This document shows, piece by piece, positions 41,820 to 49,021 of a stretch of DNA of 64,000 nucleotides. How positions within the stretch are numbered: the stretch's first letter is position 1; each line of letters opens with the position of its first letter. A program made the translations under genes and the position numbers. The notes beneath the pieces were generated by a model that did no database searches, was not told the origin of the DNA, and was given only the letters and a program-made list of their open reading frames with translations. This DNA comes from Poriferisodalis sp965237655 (lineage in GTDB: Bacteria; Actinomycetota; Acidimicrobiia; Acidimicrobiales; Poriferisodalaceae). Where the stretch lies: NCBI RefSeq assembly GCF_965237655.1, contig NZ_CBDEGB010000002.1, positions 434,001 to 498,000 on the forward strand, written 5' to 3'.

Positions 41820-42740
41820 ATGCGCAGCTGGAACTCGATGGAGGAGTTCGAGGCGTTCCTGGACGACGGCGATCTAGTTGAGCCTGACGACGACATGCCC
41901 GACGCGTACCGCGAGGCTGTCTTTCGGTTCATCGAGCTGCACGCCAACAGCGAGTACATGGGTGGGCTGACCGAGCGGGATTGGATCGCCAAGGCGCCGG
42001 GGCTGTCCAACAAGCTCACGGCGCTGGCCAAGACTCAGGACGAGATCGGCCATGCGCACCTGCTGTACATGGTGGCGGCGGACATGGGTGTGAAGACCCG
42101 TGACGAGATGACCGTCGACCTGCTGGCAGGGCGCACCACGTTTCATAACGTGTTCCACTACCGGGCCTTCACCTGGGGGGACCAGATCGCGATCGCGTAC
42201 CTGGTGGACGCTGCCGCGCTCGCCAGCCAGCAGGCCGTCTTCAAGAACTGCAGCTACGGCCCCTACAAGCGCATCCTGCGGCGAATCATCGCCGAGGAGG
42301 GCTTCCACATGCGCAACGGCGAGGAGCTGCTGCTGAAGATGGCCAAGGGCACGCCCCAGCAGCACCAGTTGATGCAGCAGGGGATCGAGCGGTGGTGGTG
42401 GCCGTCGGTGCAGCTGTTCGGGCCTGACACCCGGCCGAACGATGTGCTGCTGCGCTGGCACATCAAGTCCGAGCGCAACGAGGTGATGCGCGACCGTTTC
42501 GTGCAGAAGATGGTGCCCCAGCTGCAAGCTGCCGGCTTTACCATTCCCGACCCGGACCTGCGCCAAGATCCCGAGACCGGGCGCTGGATCAGCGGCGAGA
42601 TCGATTGGGATGCGCTCTCCGATGCGATCGCAGGCCGGGGCCCTGACAGCGAGCGACGCTTGCGCGACGCGCGCAATGCCTGGGACGGCGCGGCCTGGGT
42701 GCGCTCCGCGCTCGATGAGGCCGCGGCGGTGGCTGCGTGA
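41820..42740 (+). CDS. paaA: 1,2-phenylacetyl-CoA epoxidase catalytic subunit A
   Basis: Ferritin-like diiron subunit of 306 residues of the ring-epoxidising PaaABC complex. Metal ligand segments are KTQDEIGHAHLL (E75, H78) and IIAEEGFHMRNGEELL. ATG 41820 follows a GGGGGG site; the frame is open 49 codons further up but without similarity. It starts a tightly overlapping paaA-D-B-C cluster (GTGA overlap with the next gene) and lies directly downstream of the amidase operon. It converts phenylacetyl-CoA to its 1,2-epoxide using O2 and electrons from PaaE, which is not encoded here. Confidence 0.95.
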   Translation: MRSWNSMEEFEAFLDDGDLVEPDDDMPDAYREAVFRFIELHANSEYMGGLTERDWIAKAPGLSNKLTALAKTQDEIGHAHLLYMVAADMGVKTRDEMTVDLLAGRTTFHNVFHYRAFTWGDQIAIAYLVDAAALASQQAVFKNCSYGPYKRILRRIIAEEGFHMRNGEELLLKMAKGTPQQHQLMQQGIERWWWPSVQLFGPDTRPNDVLLRWHIKSERNEVMRDRFVQKMVPQLQAAGFTIPDPDLRQDPETGRWISGEIDWDALSDAIAGRGPDSERRLRDARNAWDGAAWVRSALDEAAAVAA

Positions 42741-43258
42741 GCAACACCCGCGGCTTGGACGCAGGCGTCGTAGATGCCGTGCGCGAGGCCGTGTCGTTCG
42801 TGTGCGATCCCGAGTACCCGGAGGTAACGATCGCTGAGCTGGGCATTCTCGAGAGTGTCTCGTTGAGCGAGGACGGCTCGGCTGTGCGAGTCGAGCTGGT
42901 GCCGACCATGCTCGGCTGTCCAGCTCTCGACGTGATTCGCCGCGACGTGCTCGCAGCAGCTCAATTGGTATCTGCCGGCACCGACGTTCCGATCGATGTG
43001 GTGTTCGTCGCCGATCCGGTCTGGACGCCGGATCGCATCGCGCCTTCGGCGGTGAGCTTCATGGCCCGCGAGTACTCCGTGGCAGTCCGTAACGCACGGG
43101 CCGAAGCGACGTGCCCGATCTGCGGGAACCAAGCGCTGGAGCACCGGTCGGACTTCGGGCCGATGCCGTGCCGCAGCGTCGAATGGTGTCCAGAATGCCG
43201 TAACCCGGTGGAAGTGGTCGGCCGCGTCGACATTTCACTGCCCACGGTGCCGGCGTGA
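42737..43258 (+). CDS. paaD: Phenylacetate pathway maturation protein PaaD
   Basis: Protein of 173 residues with an N-terminal MIP18/DUF59-type domain (CDPEYPEVTIAELGILESV, then VELVPTMLGCPALDVI) and a C-terminal zinc-ribbon (CPICG at 126-130, C145, C151 and C154 in CPEC). It is thought to help assemble the PaaABC diiron or PaaE iron-sulfur centre. GTG 42737 overlaps the paaA stop and its own stop overlaps paaB. Its position between paaA and paaB differs from the common A-B-C-D-E order. Confidence 0.9.
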   Translation: MSNTRGLDAGVVDAVREAVSFVCDPEYPEVTIAELGILESVSLSEDGSAVRVELVPTMLGCPALDVIRRDVLAAAQLVSAGTDVPIDVVFVADPVWTPDRIAPSAVSFMAREYSVAVRNARAEATCPICGNQALEHRSDFGPMPCRSVEWCPECRNPVEVVGRVDISLPTVPA

Positions 43259-43527
43259 AGACCTACGAGGTGTTCCTGAAGCGTCCTGGCAAGGATCCCT
43301 TCATCCACGTCGGTGCACTCGAAGCACCCGACGACGATCTGGCACTGAGCTTCGCCCGCGATTGCTACGCGCGCCGCTCCGAGGGGGAGCAGATGTGGGT
43401 CGTGGCCCGCGAGGACTTGCTGGTTGCCGACCCCACTGAGCTGCAGATGGCCGATCGTGAACACCGTCACAACGACGGCGCGCTGTTGCGGGATCTGAGA
43501 CGGGCCCCAGACTCGCCGGCCTCATGA
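43255..43527 (+). CDS. paaB: Phenylacetyl-CoA epoxidase subunit B
   Basis: Small subunit of 90 residues. The family start KTYEVFLKRPGKDPFIHVGAL and the ARDCYARRSEG and MWVVAREDL segments are clear. PaaB bridges the catalytic PaaAC dimers of the epoxidase and has no active site of its own. GTG 43255 overlaps the paaD stop, and the stop overlaps the paaC start (ATGA), so translation of the four genes is coupled. Confidence 0.93.
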   Translation: MKTYEVFLKRPGKDPFIHVGALEAPDDDLALSFARDCYARRSEGEQMWVVAREDLLVADPTELQMADREHRHNDGALLRDLRRAPDSPAS

Positions 43528-44297
43528 GAGACGTGGACCCTGAGAGCGTCGGCGGCGCGCACGAATTGGTGCTGGCGCTTGCCGACGATGAGTTGTGCAT
43601 CGGCCAGAACTTGGCGTGGTGGATCGCTGTCGGGCCGTTTCTTGAAGAGGACTTGGCGCTGACCTCGATCAGCCAAGACGAGCTGGGCCACGCTCGGGCG
43701 CTGTACGGGTTGCTCGGCAACGACATCGATGCGCTGGCCTACGGGCGCCAGCCGCACGAGTACCGCTGCGCGCATCTCACCGAGCTTCCTTGCCGCGACT
43801 GGGGAGAGACCCTGGTACGGCACTTCCTCTACGACACCGCCGAGACCGTCCGCTGGGAGGCGCTGGCCAACTCGTCGTGGGAGGCCCTCGGTGCAGTCGC
43901 ACGCCGAGCCTTGGCCGAGGAACGGTCGCACCTGCGCCACGCGTCGGGTCTGCTGTCGCGGCTGCTGCGTACCGATACGGGTTGTTCGCAACTGCTCCCG
44001 CTGTTCGACCAATTCGCGCCGATGGCGTGCGAGCTGTTCGATGTCCCGCCAGGCTGCTCGGACGAGGCTCTTGTCGCTTCGGGCGTTATGGCCCGCGGGT
44101 TGAGCGATCAGCGTGCCGAGTGGCAGGCAACGGTCGACGACGCGGTCGCTGCGGCTGGGTACCAACCGCAGTGGCCTGCCCACGACGGCACGCCAGCACA
44201 GGCAAGCGGTCGAGCCGGCCAGCGTTCACCCCATTTTGCGGCCTTGCACGCCGAGATGGTCGAGGTGCTCTCGATCGATCCCTCGGCGATCTGGTAG
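43524..44297 (+). CDS. paaC: Phenylacetyl-CoA epoxidase subunit C
   Basis: Ferritin-like structural subunit of 257 residues. Diagnostic segments are LCIGQNLAWWIAVGPFLEEDLAL, SISQDELGHARALYGLL and LAEERSHLRHASGLL. PaaC pairs with PaaA and supports its activity. It is the last gene of the cluster; the reductase gene paaE and the ligase gene paaK are absent from the window. A 123-bp gap without gene or clear terminator follows before the molybdenum hydroxylase gene. Confidence 0.93.
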   Translation: MRDVDPESVGGAHELVLALADDELCIGQNLAWWIAVGPFLEEDLALTSISQDELGHARALYGLLGNDIDALAYGRQPHEYRCAHLTELPCRDWGETLVRHFLYDTAETVRWEALANSSWEALGAVARRALAEERSHLRHASGLLSRLLRTDTGCSQLLPLFDQFAPMACELFDVPPGCSDEALVASGVMARGLSDQRAEWQATVDDAVAAAGYQPQWPAHDGTPAQASGRAGQRSPHFAALHAEMVEVLSIDPSAIW

Positions 44298-44420
44298 CGC
44301 GAACCCCCTTGGTCTAGGGCGGTCGGCGGTGCTTCTGGCACCGTGCGACACATGTGAGCGGGGCGCGGACCTGCCACAATCGCCGGGGCTCAGCCCCCGG
44401 ACGCGCAACGGAGCGACTTC

Positions 44421-46769
44421 ATGGCATTACGAGGAACATCTGTCGTGCGACGCGAGGACGCTCCGTTGCTGCGGGGTCAGGGACAGTTCGTCGCCAACCT
44501 CAACTGGGACGGCATGGCGCACGCCTGCTACGTGACCTCGACCGTGTCGCATGCCGTGATCGCCGGTCTCGATGTCGGCGGGGCCCGCAGCGCGCCCGGT
44601 GTCATCGATGTCGTCACGGCAGCAGATGTCGATCTCGAGCCGTATCCGTCGCCGAGCCCTGCATTCGACGCCGCCATCGTGCGCCCGATGCTGGCCACCG
44701 ACCGGGTGAGGTTCGTGGGCGAGCCCATCGCCGTCGTACTGGCTGACACCCCGGCTGCGGCGGTCGATGCGGCTGAGCTGGTCGTGGTCGACTACGAGCC
44801 GCTGAGGGCGCTCGTCGATCCCGAGGCTGCGCTGGACGGGCCGGCGCTGTTCGAGGGCATGGCGGAACCGAACGTGGTGGTTCGCATGGCGCTCGAGGGC
44901 GAGCAGGCCGACTTTGACTCATGCGAAGCGGTCGCCGAGGTCCGCACGATCAACAACCGCATCGCACCGTGCCCGCTGGAGCCTCGTGTGGCCGCGAGCC
45001 GATGGGCGGATGACGGGCGCCTGCACCACGTCAACGCCGGCCAGGGACCCCACCCGGTTCGCGCCGGTCTCGCCAAGATCCTGGGCCTGGATCGTGAGCA
45101 GCTGCGTGTGCTCTCGCGCGATGTGGGAGGCAGCTTCGGCGCCAAGGCTCGGCCGCATCCCGAGGAGGCCTTGCTGGGCTGGCTGGCAGCGCGCATAGGC
45201 CGGCCGGTCATGTGGGTGCCCTCGCGCAGCGACGACATGGTGGGTCTGGTCCACGGGCGCGGGCAGATCCAGTACTGCCGAATCGGCGGCACCCGTGACG
45301 GCCGCATCACCGCATTCAAGGTGCACGTGGTGCAGCAGGCCGGCGCCTACGGGAACATGGGCGCGGCGCTGCCGAACAATGGCCGGGCGATGCTGACGGG
45401 CTGCTACGACATCGCCACGCTCGGATTCACCTCGGTCTCGGTGCTGACCAACACCACGCCGACCGGTCCATACCGCGGTGCCGGACGTCCAGAGGCCGCA
45501 GCCGCCATCGAGCGCGCTGTCGACGTGTTCGCAGCCGAGATCGGCATGGACCCTGCGGGGGTACGGCGGAAGAACTTCCTGCAACCTGACGTGTTCCCGT
45601 TCGAGACTCGCACTGGCATGCCCTACGACTCAGGCGCCTATGAAGCCAGCCTCGACGCTGCGCTCGAAGCGGCCGACTACGCAGCGCTGCGTGCCGAGCA
45701 GGCCCGCCGCCGCGCCGACGGGGACGTCAAGCTGCTCGGCATCGGTCTTGCGACCTACGTCGAGCGCACTGCGGGCATCGGACGATCGGAGTACGGCGCA
45801 GTGGAGCTGGTGCCCGGAGGTCGCATCGTGGCCCGTACCGGCTCATCTCCCTACGGGCAAGGCCACCACACCTCCTGGGCGATGCTGATCTCGGACCGCA
45901 CGGGTGTGCCGATGGACCAGATCGACATCGTGCACGGCGATACCGACGAAGTGCCCCGTGGCGAGGTGACCGGCGGATCGCGATCGGTGCAGTTGGCCGG
46001 CTCGGCCATCTGGGAGGCGTCGGGCACGCTGGTGGATCAGGCCCGCGCTGTGGCGGCCACGCTGCTTGAAGCTGATCCGGCCGACATCACGCTCGACACC
46101 GCCTCCGGGGCGTTCCACGTCGTGGGCACCCCGGCGGTCTCGGTGGACTGGAGCGCGGTAGCTGAACACCTCGCTTCGACAACTGGCGAGGCGGGGCCGC
46201 GACTGCTCCACGCCGAGGAGGTGTTCGACTCCGAAGCGCCCACGTTTCCCTTCGGCACCCATGTGGCCGTCGTGGAGGTGGACCGCCACACCGGCGACGT
46301 GGAGCTTCGACAGCTCGTCGCCTGTGACGATGCCGGCACCATCTTGAACCCGCTGCTGGCAGCGGGTCAGGTTCACGGCGGCCTGGCGCAAGGAGCGGCG
46401 CAGGCGCTGTTCGAGGAGTTCGTCTACGACGACGACGGCAATCCCCTCACCGGGAACTTCGCCGACTACCCGATCATCTCAGCCGCGGAGCTGCCGTTCT
46501 TCGACCGGGTCGTGCTCGAAACCCCGACGCACATCAACCCGCTGGGTGCCAAGGGCATCGGCGAGTCCGGCACGGTTGGTGCAACCCCGGCAGTCCAGAA
46601 CGCCGTGATCGACGCCGTTGCCCATCTGGGCATCCGTCACATCGACATGCCGCTCACCCCGCAACGCGTCTGGCAAGCCATCACCGAGGCAAACACAGTC
46701 GCGGACCAGGGCCTTCAGTGCCGCATGGCAAGAAAATGTCACGGAACCCGTGATATCGTGAGTTCGTGA
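44421..46769 (+). CDS. Xanthine dehydrogenase/CoxL-family molybdopterin-binding subunit (form II)
   Basis: Large subunit of 782 residues of a molybdenum hydroxylase. The active-site loop is PYRGAGRPEA (350-359), the form II type; the Cys-containing VAYRCSFR loop of true aerobic CO dehydrogenase is absent. Other blocks are RDVGGSFGAKARPHPEEA and the C-terminal GAKGIGESGTVGATPA with the catalytic Glu. The medium (FAD) and small (2Fe-2S) subunits are not adjacent, which is unusual. It may oxidise an aldehyde or an aromatic/heterocyclic compound. The last 30 residues run into the toxin-antitoxin control region, and the stop overlaps the antitoxin start. Confidence 0.88.
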   Translation: MALRGTSVVRREDAPLLRGQGQFVANLNWDGMAHACYVTSTVSHAVIAGLDVGGARSAPGVIDVVTAADVDLEPYPSPSPAFDAAIVRPMLATDRVRFVGEPIAVVLADTPAAAVDAAELVVVDYEPLRALVDPEAALDGPALFEGMAEPNVVVRMALEGEQADFDSCEAVAEVRTINNRIAPCPLEPRVAASRWADDGRLHHVNAGQGPHPVRAGLAKILGLDREQLRVLSRDVGGSFGAKARPHPEEALLGWLAARIGRPVMWVPSRSDDMVGLVHGRGQIQYCRIGGTRDGRITAFKVHVVQQAGAYGNMGAALPNNGRAMLTGCYDIATLGFTSVSVLTNTTPTGPYRGAGRPEAAAAIERAVDVFAAEIGMDPAGVRRKNFLQPDVFPFETRTGMPYDSGAYEASLDAALEAADYAALRAEQARRRADGDVKLLGIGLATYVERTAGIGRSEYGAVELVPGGRIVARTGSSPYGQGHHTSWAMLISDRTGVPMDQIDIVHGDTDEVPRGEVTGGSRSVQLAGSAIWEASGTLVDQARAVAATLLEADPADITLDTASGAFHVVGTPAVSVDWSAVAEHLASTTGEAGPRLLHAEEVFDSEAPTFPFGTHVAVVEVDRHTGDVELRQLVACDDAGTILNPLLAAGQVHGGLAQGAAQALFEEFVYDDDGNPLTGNFADYPIISAAELPFFDRVVLETPTHINPLGAKGIGESGTVGATPAVQNAVIDAVAHLGIRHIDMPLTPQRVWQAITEANTVADQGLQCRMARKCHGTRDIVSS

Positions 46770-46781
46770 GAAATGTCACGG
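46734..46781 (+). promoter_or_regulatory. Candidate operator of the toxin-antitoxin pair inside the oxidase gene tail
   Basis: The 11-bp sequence aaatgtcacgg occurs at 46734-46744 and 46771-46781. Between them lie the palindrome CACGG-AAC-CCGTG (46740-46752) and GATATC. This cluster, just before and across the antitoxin start, is typical of autoregulated type II TA promoters. Function inferred from position and symmetry. Confidence 0.5.
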
Positions 46782-46996
46782 TAAGTCTCGACGACGAGAC
46801 CGCCCGCTGGGCGAGGATCGAGGCGGCGCGTCACGACTCGAGCCTGTCTCGATTCGTCTGCGATGTACTTCGAGATCGGATGCACGACCGCGGAGAGTAC
46901 GAACGAGCAGCCGAGTCGTACTTGAGCCGAGAGGCCTTAACGCTCGGCGAGGCCGGTAGGCCCTATCCGACTCGCGCCGATCTTCACAGCCGCTGA
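46766..46996 (+). CDS. Antitoxin, ribbon-helix-helix type (VapB-like)
   Basis: Protein of 76 residues. The N-terminal MRNVTVSLDDETARWARIEA fits the strand and first helix of a ribbon-helix-helix DNA-binding dimer, and SRFVCDVLRDRM the second helix. The rest, charged and flexible, would wrap the toxin. Start is GTG 46766, overlapping the stop of the molybdenum hydroxylase gene. A PIN-domain toxin follows 6 nt downstream. Repeats around the start suggest autoregulation. Confidence 0.8.
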   Translation: MRNVTVSLDDETARWARIEAARHDSSLSRFVCDVLRDRMHDRGEYERAAESYLSREALTLGEAGRPYPTRADLHSR

Positions 46997-47002
46997 GCCA
47001 GA

Positions 47003-47437
47003 GTGCCGGTATTCGTTGACACCAATGTGCTCGTGTACGCGAGAGATGCATCGGAGCCAGACAAGCAAGCGCTTGCCCGGGTGTGGATGAGCGCACTGTG
47101 GGCGTCAAGAGAAGGCCGACTGAGCACTCAAGTGCTCAACGAGTACTACGTCACCGTGACGCGCAAACTCACCCCGGCGATGCCCGCGCCCCAAGCCCGA
47201 GCCGACGTGCGCGATCTGTGCGCGTGGCAGCCAACCGTGATCGACGCCCATGTTTTGGCGCAGGCATGGGAGGTCGAGGAGCGTTTCGGCCTGTCGTACT
47301 GGGACGCGCTCATTGTCGCTGCTGCGCAGACTGCGAACTGTGACCATCTCCTGACCGAAGACGTCTCCGACGGCCAGCAACTCGGCAGCGTCAGAGTCGT
47401 CAACCCGTTCGCCCACACGCCGGACTCGCTGCTCTGA
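47003..47437 (+). CDS. PIN-domain ribonuclease toxin (VapC-like)
   Basis: PIN-domain protein of 144 residues, expected to cut RNA with Mg2+. Acidic active-site residues are D6 in FVDTNVLVYARD, E47 in STQVLNEYYV, D101 in LSYWDALIVAAA and D120 in LLTEDVSDG. The start is GTG 47003. Paired with the RHH antitoxin upstream as a complete VapBC-type module. It sits between a metabolic gene and rmuC, a typical place for a mobile module. All catalytic residues are present. Confidence 0.88.
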   Translation: MPVFVDTNVLVYARDASEPDKQALARVWMSALWASREGRLSTQVLNEYYVTVTRKLTPAMPAPQARADVRDLCAWQPTVIDAHVLAQAWEVEERFGLSYWDALIVAAAQTANCDHLLTEDVSDGQQLGSVRVVNPFAHTPDSLL

Positions 47438-47504
47438 TTGAGATGGGCGCTTCAGGCTGAGCGTGGTGACGCCGGGGCTACCGCAGATGCCCGTCTTCGT
47501 CGCC

Positions 47505-48836
47505 TCATCCTGAGTCGGCGGGGCCCAACTCAGGGGCGTTGACCGCGCGCACGTCCGGCTCGACCAGGTTGGGCTCGTTGAGCTCGTCGTTACTGCTGAC
47601 AGAGCCCAATTCACGGAAGCGTCGAGCCTGCGGCAGCACCATGCGCCCGAACGAGCCCACACTGTCGTTGTAGGCGCCGACCGCGCTACGTAGGCCGCGA
47701 CCCATCTTGTCGACGTGCTCGACGTACTTTGAAAGCCGGGAGTACAGCTCGTTTCCGAGGTCGGCGACTTTCTCTGCGTTGCGGGCGATGTCTTGTCGCT
47801 GCCATGCCAATGCCACCGTCCTCAAGAAGGCGATCAACAGGCCGGGGGTTGCGATCAGCACTCGGTGTCGGTGCCAAGCGTTCTGCCAAACATCGCCGTC
47901 AGCGTCCATGGCCACGTCGAGCATCGGGTCGGTCGGCACGTACATGAGCACGAAATCGGGCGATCCTGATACCCAACGGCCGTAGTCGCGGTCGCCAAGC
48001 TCCTTGGCGCGCTCACTGAGAGCCGCGGCATGCTCAGCCAGCGCCTGCTGCTGCTCAGCTTGATCCGAGGTCCGCACAGCCCGGTCGTATGCGGCAAACG
48101 GCGTCTTGGCATCGATCACGACGCTCGCGCCCCCCGGCACCTTCACCACCACATCAGGTCGCAGCCGTCCTTCGGCGCCAAGTTCGCCGACGGTGGCTTG
48201 CTCGATGTAGTCGATGTGGGGGCTCATACCTGCGGCCTCGATGACGTTGCGGAGGTGCTGCTCACCCCATGCGCCGCGCATCTTGGAGTCGCGCAGGATC
48301 TGGCGCAGACCACTCGTCTCGGAGACCAGTTGATCGACGCTCTGTGAGACCTTGGCCGTGTCCTCCACTCGGGCCTTGTCGGCCTTGTTGACGTGGTCCC
48401 GCAGTTCCCGCAGACGTTCCCGCATGGGCTCGACGAGTTCCTTGACGGTCTTGCCTGCGTTGACCGTTTGCTCGGTGGTGAGGTCGCGAAACTCCTTCAT
48501 GAAGTTGGCGCGCGTGGTCTCGCTGACCTGGGCGGCAATCTCCTTGAAGCGACCCTCGATCTCAACCTGTTTCTTGGCCATCTCCTCGACGCGCGCGTCG
48601 CGGTCGGCTGTCGCTGACGCCAACTCGGCTTGCAGACCGGCGTTGACGTCGCGGTGCTGCGATGTCTCAGTGCGGGCCACATCGCGCTCGCTGGTCAGCT
48701 CGGCGACTCGCCGCTCCATCGAGTCGTGTGCTGCACCCGCCTGCGCCAGCCGGCGTGACAGCACCGAACATGCGATGCCCCCGCCCACGGCGAGGCCCGC
48801 CGGCACTCCTAAGACGACTGCGAGGCCGGTGGACAT
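47505..48836 (-). CDS. rmuC: DNA recombination protein RmuC
   Basis: Protein of 443 residues. It has an N-terminal membrane helix (about 4-24), a long coiled coil (about 25-110) and a RmuC nuclease-like core with DSKMRGAWGEQHLRNVIEAAGM, RPDVVVKVPGGASVVIDAKTPF and DFVLMYVPTDPML. It limits inversions and aberrant recombination in E. coli, probably as a nuclease. ATG 48836 is chosen over a GTG three codons upstream because AAGGAG lies 8 nt before it. It is monocistronic, convergent with the toxin gene and divergent from the binding lipoprotein. Confidence 0.93.
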   Translation of the reverse strand: MSTGLAVVLGVPAGLAVGGGIACSVLSRRLAQAGAAHDSMERRVAELTSERDVARTETSQHRDVNAGLQAELASATADRDARVEEMAKKQVEIEGRFKEIAAQVSETTRANFMKEFRDLTTEQTVNAGKTVKELVEPMRERLRELRDHVNKADKARVEDTAKVSQSVDQLVSETSGLRQILRDSKMRGAWGEQHLRNVIEAAGMSPHIDYIEQATVGELGAEGRLRPDVVVKVPGGASVVIDAKTPFAAYDRAVRTSDQAEQQQALAEHAAALSERAKELGDRDYGRWVSGSPDFVLMYVPTDPMLDVAMDADGDVWQNAWHRHRVLIATPGLLIAFLRTVALAWQRQDIARNAEKVADLGNELYSRLSKYVEHVDKMGRGLRSAVGAYNDSVGSFGRMVLPQARRFRELGSVSSNDELNEPNLVEPDVRAVNAPELGPADSG

Positions 48837-49021
48837 ATGGATCACTCCTTGGTGGAAGCTGGCGACAGACGGTCAGGGGATGAGCCCTGCCCGAAGGCGC
48901 CTCTCATTGTCTAGCGAGGGGGTGCGACGCGGTTGCGCCGATGAACACCCGCGCAGCCGGGCCCCACCGTCGCGCCACTAGCGTCGGCGTCGGTGTATTG
49001 CATGATCGCTGGCGAGCGCGA

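Noticed and set aside
44421..46769. Aerobic carbon monoxide dehydrogenase (form I CoxL)
   Set aside because: The active-site loop is PYRGAGR, not the Cys-containing form I loop VAYRCSFR.
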